From Streptomyces cinerochromogenes (lineage in GTDB: Bacteria; Actinomycetota; Actinomycetes; Streptomycetales; Streptomycetaceae), in NCBI RefSeq assembly GCF_014648635.1, contig NZ_BMRM01000002.1:372001-436000 (forward strand): a stretch of 64,000 bases of DNA, given 5' to 3'. Shown piece after piece: positions 40,148 through 47,625 of the stretch (positions are counted from its first letter, which is position 1; every line of letters starts with the position of its first letter). The notes beneath the pieces were generated by a model. The model searched no databases. It had not been told where the DNA came from and was given only the letters and a program-made list of their open reading frames with translations. Both the position numbers and the translations under genes were made by a program.

Positions 40148-40902
40148 GAGAGGGAGACCACGCGGCCGTCCGCGGGGGAGAACTCGTTGGCGCAGACGCC
40201 GAAGGCCTGGCCGAGGGAGCCGCCGATGGGGGCGAGGAAGCCGCAGCTCATGCAGGTGGCGGGGGCCGCCTGGGCCATCGCCGTCTTGGGGCCGAAGGCC
40301 TCCTCCCAGCGGTCCGCGGCGACGTGCAGGCCGTAGCGGGACAGGACGCGCGCGCGGCGCAGGCCCAGTTCCTCGGCGACGGACGCGATCGAGCCGCGGG
40401 TCGGGGTCGTCGGCTGGACGGCGGGGGCGCCGGGCGTGACGTCGGCGTCCTCGGCCTCCGCCAGCTCCCGCATCTCCTCGGAGACGACGGAGTTCGGCGG
40501 CGGCTCCTCCTCGCCGGTGTAGCCGGGCTCCAGGCGCAGGTCGTCCTGGTCGGTGGGGAGGAGGTCGCCGGGGCCGAGGTCGCCGGGGCGCAGGCGCTCG
40601 CTCCAGGGGACCCACTCGGGGGCGAGGAGGGCGTCGGGGCCGGGCAGGAGGACGACCTCGTCCAGGGTGACGATCTTGGCGCGGGAGGCGCGGGCCACGG
40701 TGACGGCCCAGCGCCAGCCGCGGTAGCCCAGTTCCTTGCACTCGAAGAAGTGCGTGACAACGCGGTCGCCCTCCGACACCAGGCCGGCGTGCTCGCCGAC
40801 CACGCCGGGCGCGGCGGCCTCCTCGGCGGCGGCGCGGGCGAGGTCGACGGCCTCGGCGCACAGGCGGTCGGGGGTGCGGCTTCGCGTTGTCGCTGCGCTC
40901 AC
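39976..40902 (-). CDS. DUF3027 family protein
   Basis: A 308-residue protein from a GTG at 40902 with AGGAGAG upstream. Family segments: DRVVTHFFECKELGYRGWRW, TLDEVVLLPGPDALLAPEWV and a C-terminal zinc-ribbon-like part CMSCGFLAPIGGSLGQAFGV, then CANEFSPADGRVVSLSYGCG. DUF3027 is confined to actinobacteria and its role is unknown. Its 3' end overlaps the tail of the converging ATPase frame. Confidence 0.9.
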   Translation of the reverse strand: MSAATTRSRTPDRLCAEAVDLARAAAEEAAAPGVVGEHAGLVSEGDRVVTHFFECKELGYRGWRWAVTVARASRAKIVTLDEVVLLPGPDALLAPEWVPWSERLRPGDLGPGDLLPTDQDDLRLEPGYTGEEEPPPNSVVSEEMRELAEAEDADVTPGAPAVQPTTPTRGSIASVAEELGLRRARVLSRYGLHVAADRWEEAFGPKTAMAQAAPATCMSCGFLAPIGGSLGQAFGVCANEFSPADGRVVSLSYGCGGHSEAAVMPKPPQPAAPVIDETRVDPFPLRPARDSGSVPETGDDETAELGHS

Positions 40903-41223
40903 AGGTATCGCTTCTCTCCTACGCCGTCTCGTCGAGTGCGGCTGCCTCCGGCGGTTTCGCCGACGGAGCGGACCTGGGGACCGCATCGACGTCTGCATCC
41001 GCGCGCCTGGGCGCACCTCTGCCATCCATTCTGCGTTATGGCTGAGATAGGCACGCTACACCGGACAGGATTCGTGGATATTCCCACCCGGCCTCCCCGG
41101 CCCCCACCTCGGGGTCCGTACCCGCCCCTCCGACGCCCGTCCGTGCCCGTTCGTACCCTTCCGCCCCGCCGTCCGGCGCCACGCCCGCCGTATCGGCACT
41201 ATCGGGCCGCCTCTCGGGGCACT

Positions 41224-42624
41224 ATGAACGGCGTGGCAGCCGCGGACAGGGCGAGTGGTCGGGGCGGCGGTTCGGGCCGGGTGGGTGGTGCCGTCCGCTC
41301 GGTCGGCCGTGCCCTGCACTTCCCCGTGACCGGAACGGCGCGGGGGATCCGCAGGGTCACGCACGCGCACGGCGCGGGCGAGTCGGGGCTGGGCAAGCTG
41401 ATCGAGCTGCACGCGGTGAACGGCGCCGGCGACGTCATGGTCACCGTGGCCCTCGCGTCCACGGTGTTCTTCTCGGTGCCGACGGACGAGGCGCGGGGGC
41501 GGGTCGCCCTCTACCTCGCCATCACGATGGCGCCCTTCACGGTCCTCGCGCCCGTCATCGGGCCGCTCCTCGACCGGCTGCCGCACGGACGGCGGGCCGC
41601 GATGGCCGGGGCGATGCTGGCGCGGGCGCTGCTCGCGCTGGTCATCTCGGGGGCGGTGGCGAGCGGCAGCCTGGAGCTGTACCCGGCCGCGCTGGGGGTG
41701 CTGGTGGCGTCCAAGGCGTACGGCGTGGTCCGCAGTGCCGTCGTACCGCGGCTGCTGCCGCCGGGGTTCTCGCTCGTGAAGGCCAACTCCCGGGTGACGC
41801 TGGCCGGACTGCTGGCCACCGGTGCCGCCGCGCCGGTGGCGGCGGGTCTGCACGCGCTCGGCGATCCGTGGCCGCTCTACGGCGCCTTCGTGATCTTCGC
41901 TGCCGGGACGTTTCTGTCGTTCTCCCTGCCGCCCAAGGTGGACTCGGCGAAGGGGGAGGACATCGCGCTGCTGGCGGCCGACGAGGAGCACCTGCACGGG
42001 CCGTGCCGCAAGCAGGCGAAGCGGCCGGGGCTGCGGACGGTCGGGCCCGCGGTCACGCACGCGCTCGGCGCCAACGCCGCCCTGCGCTGCCTGTCCGGCT
42101 TCCTGATCTTCTTCCTCGCCTTCCTGCTGCGCGAGCACCCGCTGACCGGGGAGAGCGCGGCGGTGTCGCTGGGGATAGTGGGGGTCGCGGCGGGGGCGGG
42201 CAACGCCCTCGGTACGGCGGTGGGGGCCTGGCTGCGGTCCCGGGCGCCGGAGATCATCATCGTGACCGTGGTGGCGGTGGTGCTGGGTACGGCGGTCGTC
42301 GCCGGTCTCTTCTTCGGGGCGTTCCTGGTGGCCTGCCTGGCGGCGGTCGCCGGGTTCGCGCAGGCGCTCGCCAAGCTGGCGCTGGACGCGCTGATCCAGC
42401 GGGACGTGCCGGAGCTGGTGCGCACCTCGGCGTTCGCCCGTTCGGAGACGCTGCTCCAGATGGCGTGGGTGTTCGGCGGCGCGGTCGGCATCGTGATGCC
42501 GCTCAACGGCACGGTGGGGCTGCTGGTCGGGGCCGGGTTCGTGGCCGCCGGCTGGCTGGGCACGCTGCGCGGACTGCTCGCCTCGGCCCGGCACGGGGGC
42601 CGGGCCCGGCCCCGGGTGGCGTGA
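41224..42624 (+). CDS. MFS transporter (EntS-like, core-conserved type)
   Basis: A 466-residue, 12-helix protein with an 80-residue cytoplasmic start rich in Gly/Arg (GVAAADRASGRGGGSG). Membrane part: GDVMVTVALASTVFFSVPTD, LAPVIGPLLDRLPHGRRAAM (the loop 2-3 motif) and AFARSETLLQMAWVFGGAVG. Unlike the MFS gene at 21476 it has no adjacent regulator. Divergent from the DUF3027 gene. Substrate unknown. Confidence 0.9.
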   Translation: MNGVAAADRASGRGGGSGRVGGAVRSVGRALHFPVTGTARGIRRVTHAHGAGESGLGKLIELHAVNGAGDVMVTVALASTVFFSVPTDEARGRVALYLAITMAPFTVLAPVIGPLLDRLPHGRRAAMAGAMLARALLALVISGAVASGSLELYPAALGVLVASKAYGVVRSAVVPRLLPPGFSLVKANSRVTLAGLLATGAAAPVAAGLHALGDPWPLYGAFVIFAAGTFLSFSLPPKVDSAKGEDIALLAADEEHLHGPCRKQAKRPGLRTVGPAVTHALGANAALRCLSGFLIFFLAFLLREHPLTGESAAVSLGIVGVAAGAGNALGTAVGAWLRSRAPEIIIVTVVAVVLGTAVVAGLFFGAFLVACLAAVAGFAQALAKLALDALIQRDVPELVRTSAFARSETLLQMAWVFGGAVGIVMPLNGTVGLLVGAGFVAAGWLGTLRGLLASARHGGRARPRVA

Positions 42625-42699
42625 GCCCCGCCGCCACCGCCCGGCGTAACGAACCGGGCACGCCGTACCCCACGTGGGCGGACGGCTCCGGCTGCCCGA

Positions 42700-42712
42700 T
42701 AGCCTTCGGCCA
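42700..42712 (+). promoter_or_regulatory. Leaderless promoter -10 of the DUF2771 gene
   Basis: TAGCCT at 42700-42705 ends six bases before the ATG at 42712, with no ribosome site between. Confidence 0.5.
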
Positions 42713-43191
42713 TGACCACGCTGCAATCCGTTGTGCGACGCCGCCGCGCCGTCGCCGTCGCCGGCGCCGTTTCCGCCGGACTGCTCGTCCTGTCGGCCTG
42801 CGACAAGCCGACGCCCGTCGCGACGCTCACCGTCGGCCAGGACTCGGTCAACTCCGAGGCCCTCTGCTACAACGACGGCAAGGCACTGGACCAGGAGTCG
42901 CTGGACAAGTGCATCAAGAAGGCCGCCGACGCCAAGTCCATCGAGGTCGGCCAGGACGAGACCGTCCGCATCGGCGTCGACCCGAAGATCGCGGACGCGG
43001 GCTGGATCGTGCTGGTCAACGGCCGCCAGTTCAGCGACACCAGCAAGGAGACGTACCGCACGATCCCGAGCAGCGCGTTCTTCAACGTCCAGTACGGCAC
43101 GCAGGGCGAGACCAACACGCTCGCGATCCAGATGGGCGACAAGACGAAGAAGGGTCTGTGGACCTTCAAGCTGAAGAAGGCGAAGGACTGA
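42712..43191 (+). CDS. DUF2771 lipoprotein
   Basis: A 159-residue lipoprotein. The N-terminus has Arg residues, a hydrophobic stretch and the lipobox LSACDKP, so Cys30 should be lipidated. The exported domain (VATLTVGQDSVNSEALCYND to GLWTFKLKKAKD) has a beta-rich pattern and one disulphide candidate. Function unknown. It probably heads an operon with mqnB and mqnD. Confidence 0.9.
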   Translation: MTTLQSVVRRRRAVAVAGAVSAGLLVLSACDKPTPVATLTVGQDSVNSEALCYNDGKALDQESLDKCIKKAADAKSIEVGQDETVRIGVDPKIADAGWIVLVNGRQFSDTSKETYRTIPSSAFFNVQYGTQGETNTLAIQMGDKTKKGLWTFKLKKAKD

Positions 43192-43925
43192 CCACGGCGT
43201 CCCTGCCGGTCCTCGTCGCCACCGCGGTCCCCGTCGAGCGGGACGCGGTGGCACGGGCGTTGCCCGGGGCGGGCACGGACGCGTCGGCCGGTGAGGTACG
43301 GCTGCCGGGCGGATCCCTGTGCCGTACGGCCGCGGGGCTCGACCTGCTCGCCGCCGGTGTCGGACCGGCGCTCGCCGCCGCCCGCGTCGCCGGCGCGCTG
43401 ACCGCCGCCGCGCTGGCCGGCCGCCCGTACGGCCTGGTCGTCTCGGCCGGCATCGGCGGCGGCTTCCAGCCCGACGCCCCCCTCGGCTCCCTCGTCGTCG
43501 CCGACGCGATCACCGTCGCCGACCTGGGCGCCGAGACCGCCGACGGCTTCCTCCCGGTCACCGAACTGGGGTTCGGGACCGTCACCCATCACCCGCCGGA
43601 ATCAGCCGTACGAGTCGTTTCCGAGGCCACCGGCGCCCGTACCGGCACGATCCTGACCGTCTCCACGGTCACCGGTACCGCCGCCCGCGCCGCCGCCCTG
43701 CGCGCCCGGCACCCCGGCGCGCTCGCCGAGGGCATGGAGGGCTTCGGCGTGGCCGAGGCGGCCGCCGCGCACGGCGTGCCCGTGCTGGAGATCCGCGCGG
43801 TCTCCAACCCCGTGGGCCCCCGTGACCGCGCCGCCTGGCGCATCGGTGACGCCCTCGCCGCCCTCGCCGAGGGTTTCGGGAAGCTCGCGCCCGCACTGCA
43901 GAGTTGGAAGGCACATGACCACTGA
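43158..43925 (+). CDS. mqnB: Futalosine hydrolase
   Basis: An MTA/SAH-nucleosidase-like enzyme: VLVATAVPVERDAVARALPG at the start, LAAGVGPALAAARVAG, VVSAGIGGGF and EGMEGFGVAEAAAAHGVPVLEIRAVSNP. It cleaves futalosine to dehypoxanthinyl futalosine in the futalosine menaquinone pathway. The start is uncertain: homology begins at about 43200, but the only ordinary start before that is the GTG at 43158, which overlaps DUF2771 by 34 bases; a CTG at 43188 overlapping the DUF2771 stop (CTGA) is the alternative. Overlaps mqnD by 11 bases. Confidence 0.9.
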   Translation: MDLQAEEGEGLTTASLPVLVATAVPVERDAVARALPGAGTDASAGEVRLPGGSLCRTAAGLDLLAAGVGPALAAARVAGALTAAALAGRPYGLVVSAGIGGGFQPDAPLGSLVVADAITVADLGAETADGFLPVTELGFGTVTHHPPESAVRVVSEATGARTGTILTVSTVTGTAARAAALRARHPGALAEGMEGFGVAEAAAAHGVPVLEIRAVSNPVGPRDRAAWRIGDALAALAEGFGKLAPALQSWKAHDH

Positions 43926-44763
43926 GCCGCTTCGGATCGCGTACTCGCCCTGCCCCAACGACACCTTCGTCTTCGACGCCCTCGCCCACGGCCGCGTCCC
44001 CGGCGCCCCCGCGCTGGACGTGACCTTCGCCGACATCGACATCACCAACGGCATGGCCGAGCGCGGCGAGTTCGACGTGCTGAAGGTGTCGTACGCCGTG
44101 CTGCCGTACGTCCTCGGCGAGTACGCGCTGCTGCCGTGCGGCGGCGCGCTGGGCCGGGGCTGCGGGCCGCTGGTGCTCACGCGGGAGGCGGACACCGACC
44201 TGACGGGCCGTACGGTCGCCGTGCCGAGCGAGAAGTCGACCGCCTACCTGCTGTTCCGCCTGTGGGCGGCGGACGTCCTGCCCGGCGGGGTCGGCAAGAT
44301 CGTGGTCATGCCGTTCCACGAGATCATGCCGGCCGTGCGGGACGGCAAGGTGGACGCGGGCCTGGTCATCCACGAGGCCCGGTTCACCTACCGGAACTAC
44401 GGGCTGCACAAGCTCGCCGACATGGGCGAGCACTGGGAGCGGACCACCGGGCTGCCGATCCCGCTGGGCGCGATCATCGCCAAGCGGTCCCTGGGCGCCG
44501 AGGCGCTGACCGGGCTCGCCGACTCCGTCCGCGCCTCGGTGCGGGCCGCGTGGGACGACCCGGAGGCCTCCCGGCCCTACGTGATGGAACACGCCCAGGA
44601 GATGGACCCGGCCGTCGCCGACCAGCACATCGGGCTGTACGTCAACGAGTTCACCGCCGGCCTCGGCGAGGACGGTTACGCGGCGGTCCGCGGACTGCTC
44701 ACGCGTGCGGCGGCCGAGGGGCTCGTACCACCCCTCGGCCCGGACGCGCTCGCGTTTCCCTGA
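43915..44763 (+). CDS. mqnD: 1,4-dihydroxy-6-naphthoate synthase
   Basis: A 282-residue periplasmic-binding-fold enzyme. MTTEPLRIAYSPCPNDTFVF is the hallmark opening, followed by FDVLKVSYAVLPYVLGEYAL and the active-site region FHEIMPAVRDGKVDAGLVIH. MqnD converts cyclic dehypoxanthinyl futalosine to 1,4-dihydroxy-6-naphthoate, downstream of MqnB. The gene overlaps mqnB by 11 bases, so translation is coupled. mqnA and mqnC are not in the window. Confidence 0.95.
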   Translation: MTTEPLRIAYSPCPNDTFVFDALAHGRVPGAPALDVTFADIDITNGMAERGEFDVLKVSYAVLPYVLGEYALLPCGGALGRGCGPLVLTREADTDLTGRTVAVPSEKSTAYLLFRLWAADVLPGGVGKIVVMPFHEIMPAVRDGKVDAGLVIHEARFTYRNYGLHKLADMGEHWERTTGLPIPLGAIIAKRSLGAEALTGLADSVRASVRAAWDDPEASRPYVMEHAQEMDPAVADQHIGLYVNEFTAGLGEDGYAAVRGLLTRAAAEGLVPPLGPDALAFP

Positions 44764-44766
44764 GGG

Positions 44767-45150
44767 TCAGACGTCGAGCTGGTCGGCGACCGCGCGGAGC
44801 AGGCCGGCGATCTTCTTGCCGGAGGTCTTGTCCGGGTAACGGCCCTTCTCCAGCATCGGAGTGATGTTCTCGAGAAGGGTCGTCAAATCCTGCACGATCG
44901 ACGCCAGCTCGTCCGGCTTCTTGCGCTGGGCGGCGGCGACCGAAGGCGTCGGATCGAGCACGATCACCGAAAGCGCCTGGTCACCGCGCTGACCGGCGAC
45001 GACCCCGAACTCCACGCGCTGTCCCGGCTTGAGCGAATCGACTCCGGCGGGGAGAACCGAGGAATGGACGAAGACGTCACCGCCGTCGTCGCGGGAGAGA
45101 AAGCCGAAGCCCTTCTCGCTGTTGAACCACTTGACCTTGCCGGTAGGCAC
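44767..45150 (-). CDS. Cold-shock-domain protein with C-terminal extension
   Basis: A 127-residue protein with GTG start at 45150 ([20 protein letters not shown]). The cold-shock domain (residues 1-66) has RNP1 KGFGFL and RNP2 VFVHSS; the remaining 60 residues are a helical tail of Ser/Lys/Asp type, which longer actinobacterial versions carry. Binds single-stranded RNA/DNA. It converges with mqnD, three bases apart. Confidence 0.94.
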   Translation of the reverse strand: MPTGKVKWFNSEKGFGFLSRDDGGDVFVHSSVLPAGVDSLKPGQRVEFGVVAGQRGDQALSVIVLDPTPSVAAAQRKKPDELASIVQDLTTLLENITPMLEKGRYPDKTSGKKIAGLLRAVADQLDV

Positions 45151-45325
45151 GTCTGTCCTCGTCCTCGTACTCGTTGGGAAAACTACTTCGGAAACGGCTC
45201 TTGATAGCACTGGGGCGGGTCGACCATGACCCGCCGATACCAAGCGCTACCAAGGCTAATGGTCTTGGGGCGGGTGACAAGACGTCCCCCGGTTGTTCTC
45301 TCGCGCAGGGAACTACCCTGGTCCG
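45151..45325. promoter_or_regulatory. Divergent promoter region of cold-shock and small membrane protein genes
   Basis: A relatively AT-rich 175-bp gap. On the plus side TACCCT (45314-45319) ends six bases before the GTG at 45326, a leaderless arrangement. On the cold-shock side TACCAAG is repeated 11 bases apart near 45239-45257. No other gene was found. Confidence 0.45.
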
Positions 45326-45589
45326 GTGCGTGACAAAACCCAAACGAATTCCGCCGCGCCCGGTGACCGACTGATCCGCGCCGGTGCCGTCGTCTTCTTC
45401 CTCGGGGCCGTGGCCACCCTGGTCACGGTGGCCCCGTTGTTGCTCGGAACGAAGCCTTTTCCGACGTACATGTTCGGCCTGAGCATGCTCATGGCCGTCG
45501 GATTCCTGCTCGCCGGCGCCGGTGTCCTGCGGTCCGTCGCCGCCGGACGGCGTCAGGCGCGGGAGGCGGTCTCCGGCGCCTCGCGGTAG
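45326..45589 (+). CDS. Small two-helix membrane protein
   Basis: An 87-residue protein, VRDKTQTNSAAPGDRLIRAG, followed by two transmembrane segments (AVVFFLGAVATLVTVAPLLL and MFGLSMLMAVGFLLAGAGVL) and a basic tail. The N-terminal half is cytoplasmic and polar. Conserved in streptomycetes by recollection, role unknown. Its last 37 bases overlap the end of the converging HAD gene. Confidence 0.75.
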   Translation: MRDKTQTNSAAPGDRLIRAGAVVFFLGAVATLVTVAPLLLGTKPFPTYMFGLSMLMAVGFLLAGAGVLRSVAAGRRQAREAVSGASR

Positions 45590-46191
45590 CCGGCCAGCCA
45601 CCGCGGGAAGTCGGCGAGGCCGGTCAGCACGACGTCCGCGCCGGCCTCCCGCAGCTCGTCCGCCGGGCACGGGCCGGTCGCCACGGCGACCGAAAACGCA
45701 CCCGCCGCACGGGCCCCTCGGACGTCCCCGACGTGATCGCCGACGTACACGGCCGCGCCGTGCTCGCGCAGCGCCGCCGCCTTCTGCTCGGCCCACAGGT
45801 CACCGACGACCACGTCCGGCTCGATGCCGAGGTGGGCCAGGTGCAGCTTGGCGTTCGGCTCGTACTTCGCCGTCACGACCATCGTCCGCCCGCCGGCCGC
45901 CCGCACCGCGTCGACCGCCTCCCGGGCGCCGGCCATCGCGGGCGTCGCGGCGATGGCTATGGAGGGGTACATCTCCCGGTACAGATCGGCCATCGCCGGC
46001 ACCTCGTCGGCCGGGAACCAGTGGACCAGCTCCTCCACGAGGGGCGGCCCGAGCCGGGTCACCGCCAGATCGGCGTCGATGAACGTACCCGTCCGCTCGG
46101 CCAGGGCCACGTAGCAGGCACGGATGCCGGGCCGGGAGTCGATGAGGGTCATGTCGAGGTCGAAGCCGACGGTGAGGGTCGTGGAGGCCAT
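45553..46191 (-). CDS. HAD-family hydrolase
   Basis: A 212-residue haloacid-dehalogenase-type phosphatase. Motif I is FDLDMTLIDS, motif II is VVTAKYEP, and motif III/IV GDHVGDVRGARAAGAFSVAV. The cap is helical, as in phosphoglycolate phosphatases. Start at ATG 46191 with a leaderless-looking CACAAT box just upstream; an ATG three codons earlier is also possible. Confidence 0.9.
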   Translation of the reverse strand: MASTTLTVGFDLDMTLIDSRPGIRACYVALAERTGTFIDADLAVTRLGPPLVEELVHWFPADEVPAMADLYREMYPSIAIAATPAMAGAREAVDAVRAAGGRTMVVTAKYEPNAKLHLAHLGIEPDVVVGDLWAEQKAAALREHGAAVYVGDHVGDVRGARAAGAFSVAVATGPCPADELREAGADVVLTGLADFPRWLAGYREAPETASRA

Positions 46192-46240
46192 GGGGGACAT
46201 TGTGCCGGGTGCCGCCGACGGCGGAGGCCGGACGGGAACG

Positions 46241-46309
46241 CGCCGTGGAAGCAGCGAGGGGCGACCGCCGGGCGCGCGCCGTGGGAGCGAGGGGCGACCG
46301 CCGGGCGCG
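46241..46309. repeat. Tandem duplication, two units of 36 and 33 bp
   Basis: CGCCGTGGAAGCAGCGAGGG... (46241-46276) is repeated at 46277-46309 with a three-base deletion (AGC) and one A-to-G change. Intergenic, between the HAD gene and the next membrane-protein gene. Confidence 0.8.
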
Positions 46310-46415
46310 GGTCCGTCGTGGTCGCTCGCGACCGGGGACGGCTGTCGTGTGCCGGCGCGGTCGGCCGGTCGCGCAGGTTCCCCGCACCTCTTGGGCGGGG
46401 GGCCGCAGCCGGGTC

Positions 46416-46446
46416 AGGGGCGCGGGGAATCGCGCGAGCGGCCACG
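46416..46446. repeat. Second copy of the dispersed GGGGCGCGGGGAA element
   Basis: This 31-bp sequence matches 19905-19935 at 28 of 31 positions. Both copies are intergenic and follow converging or tandem gene ends. It is a common Streptomyces dispersed repeat by recollection. Confidence 0.6.
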
Positions 46447-46486
46447 ACGCGCCCGCGGACCGACGCCGGCCCCAACCGCCCCGCTG

Positions 46487-47524
46487 CTACCCCTTCCGCT
46501 GTGAGCGCCACACCAGGTACAGCGCCGAGGCCACGGCCGCGCCCCTGACCACCCACGGCCAGGTCCCGCTCACCGCGTCGCCCATGTGGCCCTGGGCGAT
46601 CGGCTCGCCCCACCGCCCCTCGTTCCGCCCCCACAGCCACACCAGGCCCGCCGCGACCGCCGCGCCCGGCAGGACCATCACCGCCCACTTGGTCTCCGCG
46701 GCCGTCAGCCGGCGGGAGCCGTAGGCGATGGCCCAGCCGAGGAGCAGCGCGAACCAGTTGCCGAGCACGGCACCGGCGACCAGCGCGGCGGCGGCCAGCA
46801 GGAGGAGGGGGTTGGACCAGCCGGCGGCGGGGCCGGGCAGGAGCCGGCGGCGCGGGGCGGGGTCCGGTGCCGCCGCCGTGGACCCGGGTGCCGGCTCGGC
46901 GGCCTTCTCCGTGGCCCCCTCCGTGGCCCCCTCCGGGGTCTTCCCGGCGGCCTTCCCGGCGGCCTCCTCGGTCCGGCCCGGGGGCCTCCTGAGCAGTTCC
47001 GGGATCTCCACGCCGCCGACGAAGCCCGGCACCGGGTCGGTGTCCGCGAGGGGGCCGGCGGTGTCCACCCGCCACCAGTCGGGCGGCGCCGTGCCGTCGC
47101 CGAGTTCGTGCGCGGGGGCGAGGTGCGGCGGGGACGGTGTGTCGCGCGGGGCGGCCCGCTCGGGCTCGGCGGGGCGCGGGCGCGGTACGACCCGGCGCAG
47201 CCCCTTCGGCCGTTCCCGCCCCGCCGGCTCGGACGCCCGCTCCCGGGAGGAGGGCTGCGCCGGTACGGCGGTGGGCGGCGGCTGCGGGACACCGCCGGAG
47301 CCGCCGGCCGCCGAGACGACCTCGTCCGGACTGCCGAGGCGGTCCAGGATGCGGCGGACGGCGGCGGGCGAGTCCACCGTCGCCTGCGCCCGGTGCCGGT
47401 CGATCTCGTTGCGCAGCTCCGACACGAGCCGCATCCGCGTGGCGGACGGCAGCTGCCGTTGCTGAGCGATGTCCCCGACGCGGCTCAGATACTCGTAGAC
47501 GACCTGGTCGCTCTCGATCCCCAC
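46487..47524 (-). CDS. Membrane protein with N-terminal helical domain and disordered linker
   Basis: A 345-residue protein, GTG start at 47524 with GGAGGGG upstream. Residues 1-75 (VVYEYLSRVGDIAQQRQLPS, then a short helical segment ending LDRLGSPDEVVSAAG) resemble the cytoplasmic helical region (HAAS/DUF1700-like) of stress-sensing membrane proteins. A 150-residue Pro/Ala linker with short in-frame repeats follows, then four transmembrane segments. Function unknown. Confidence 0.75.
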   Translation of the reverse strand: MGIESDQVVYEYLSRVGDIAQQRQLPSATRMRLVSELRNEIDRHRAQATVDSPAAVRRILDRLGSPDEVVSAAGGSGGVPQPPPTAVPAQPSSRERASEPAGRERPKGLRRVVPRPRPAEPERAAPRDTPSPPHLAPAHELGDGTAPPDWWRVDTAGPLADTDPVPGFVGGVEIPELLRRPPGRTEEAAGKAAGKTPEGATEGATEKAAEPAPGSTAAAPDPAPRRRLLPGPAAGWSNPLLLLAAAALVAGAVLGNWFALLLGWAIAYGSRRLTAAETKWAVMVLPGAAVAAGLVWLWGRNEGRWGEPIAQGHMGDAVSGTWPWVVRGAAVASALYLVWRSQRKG

Positions 47525-47625
47525 GACAAACCCCTCCGGGGTGCGCCGACATCAATCCCCGGTGAGGACCGTACCGCTTTCCGCGGGATGCCCTCGGCAT
47601 ATGGAATTCCGCTACCGTTGGCCGG

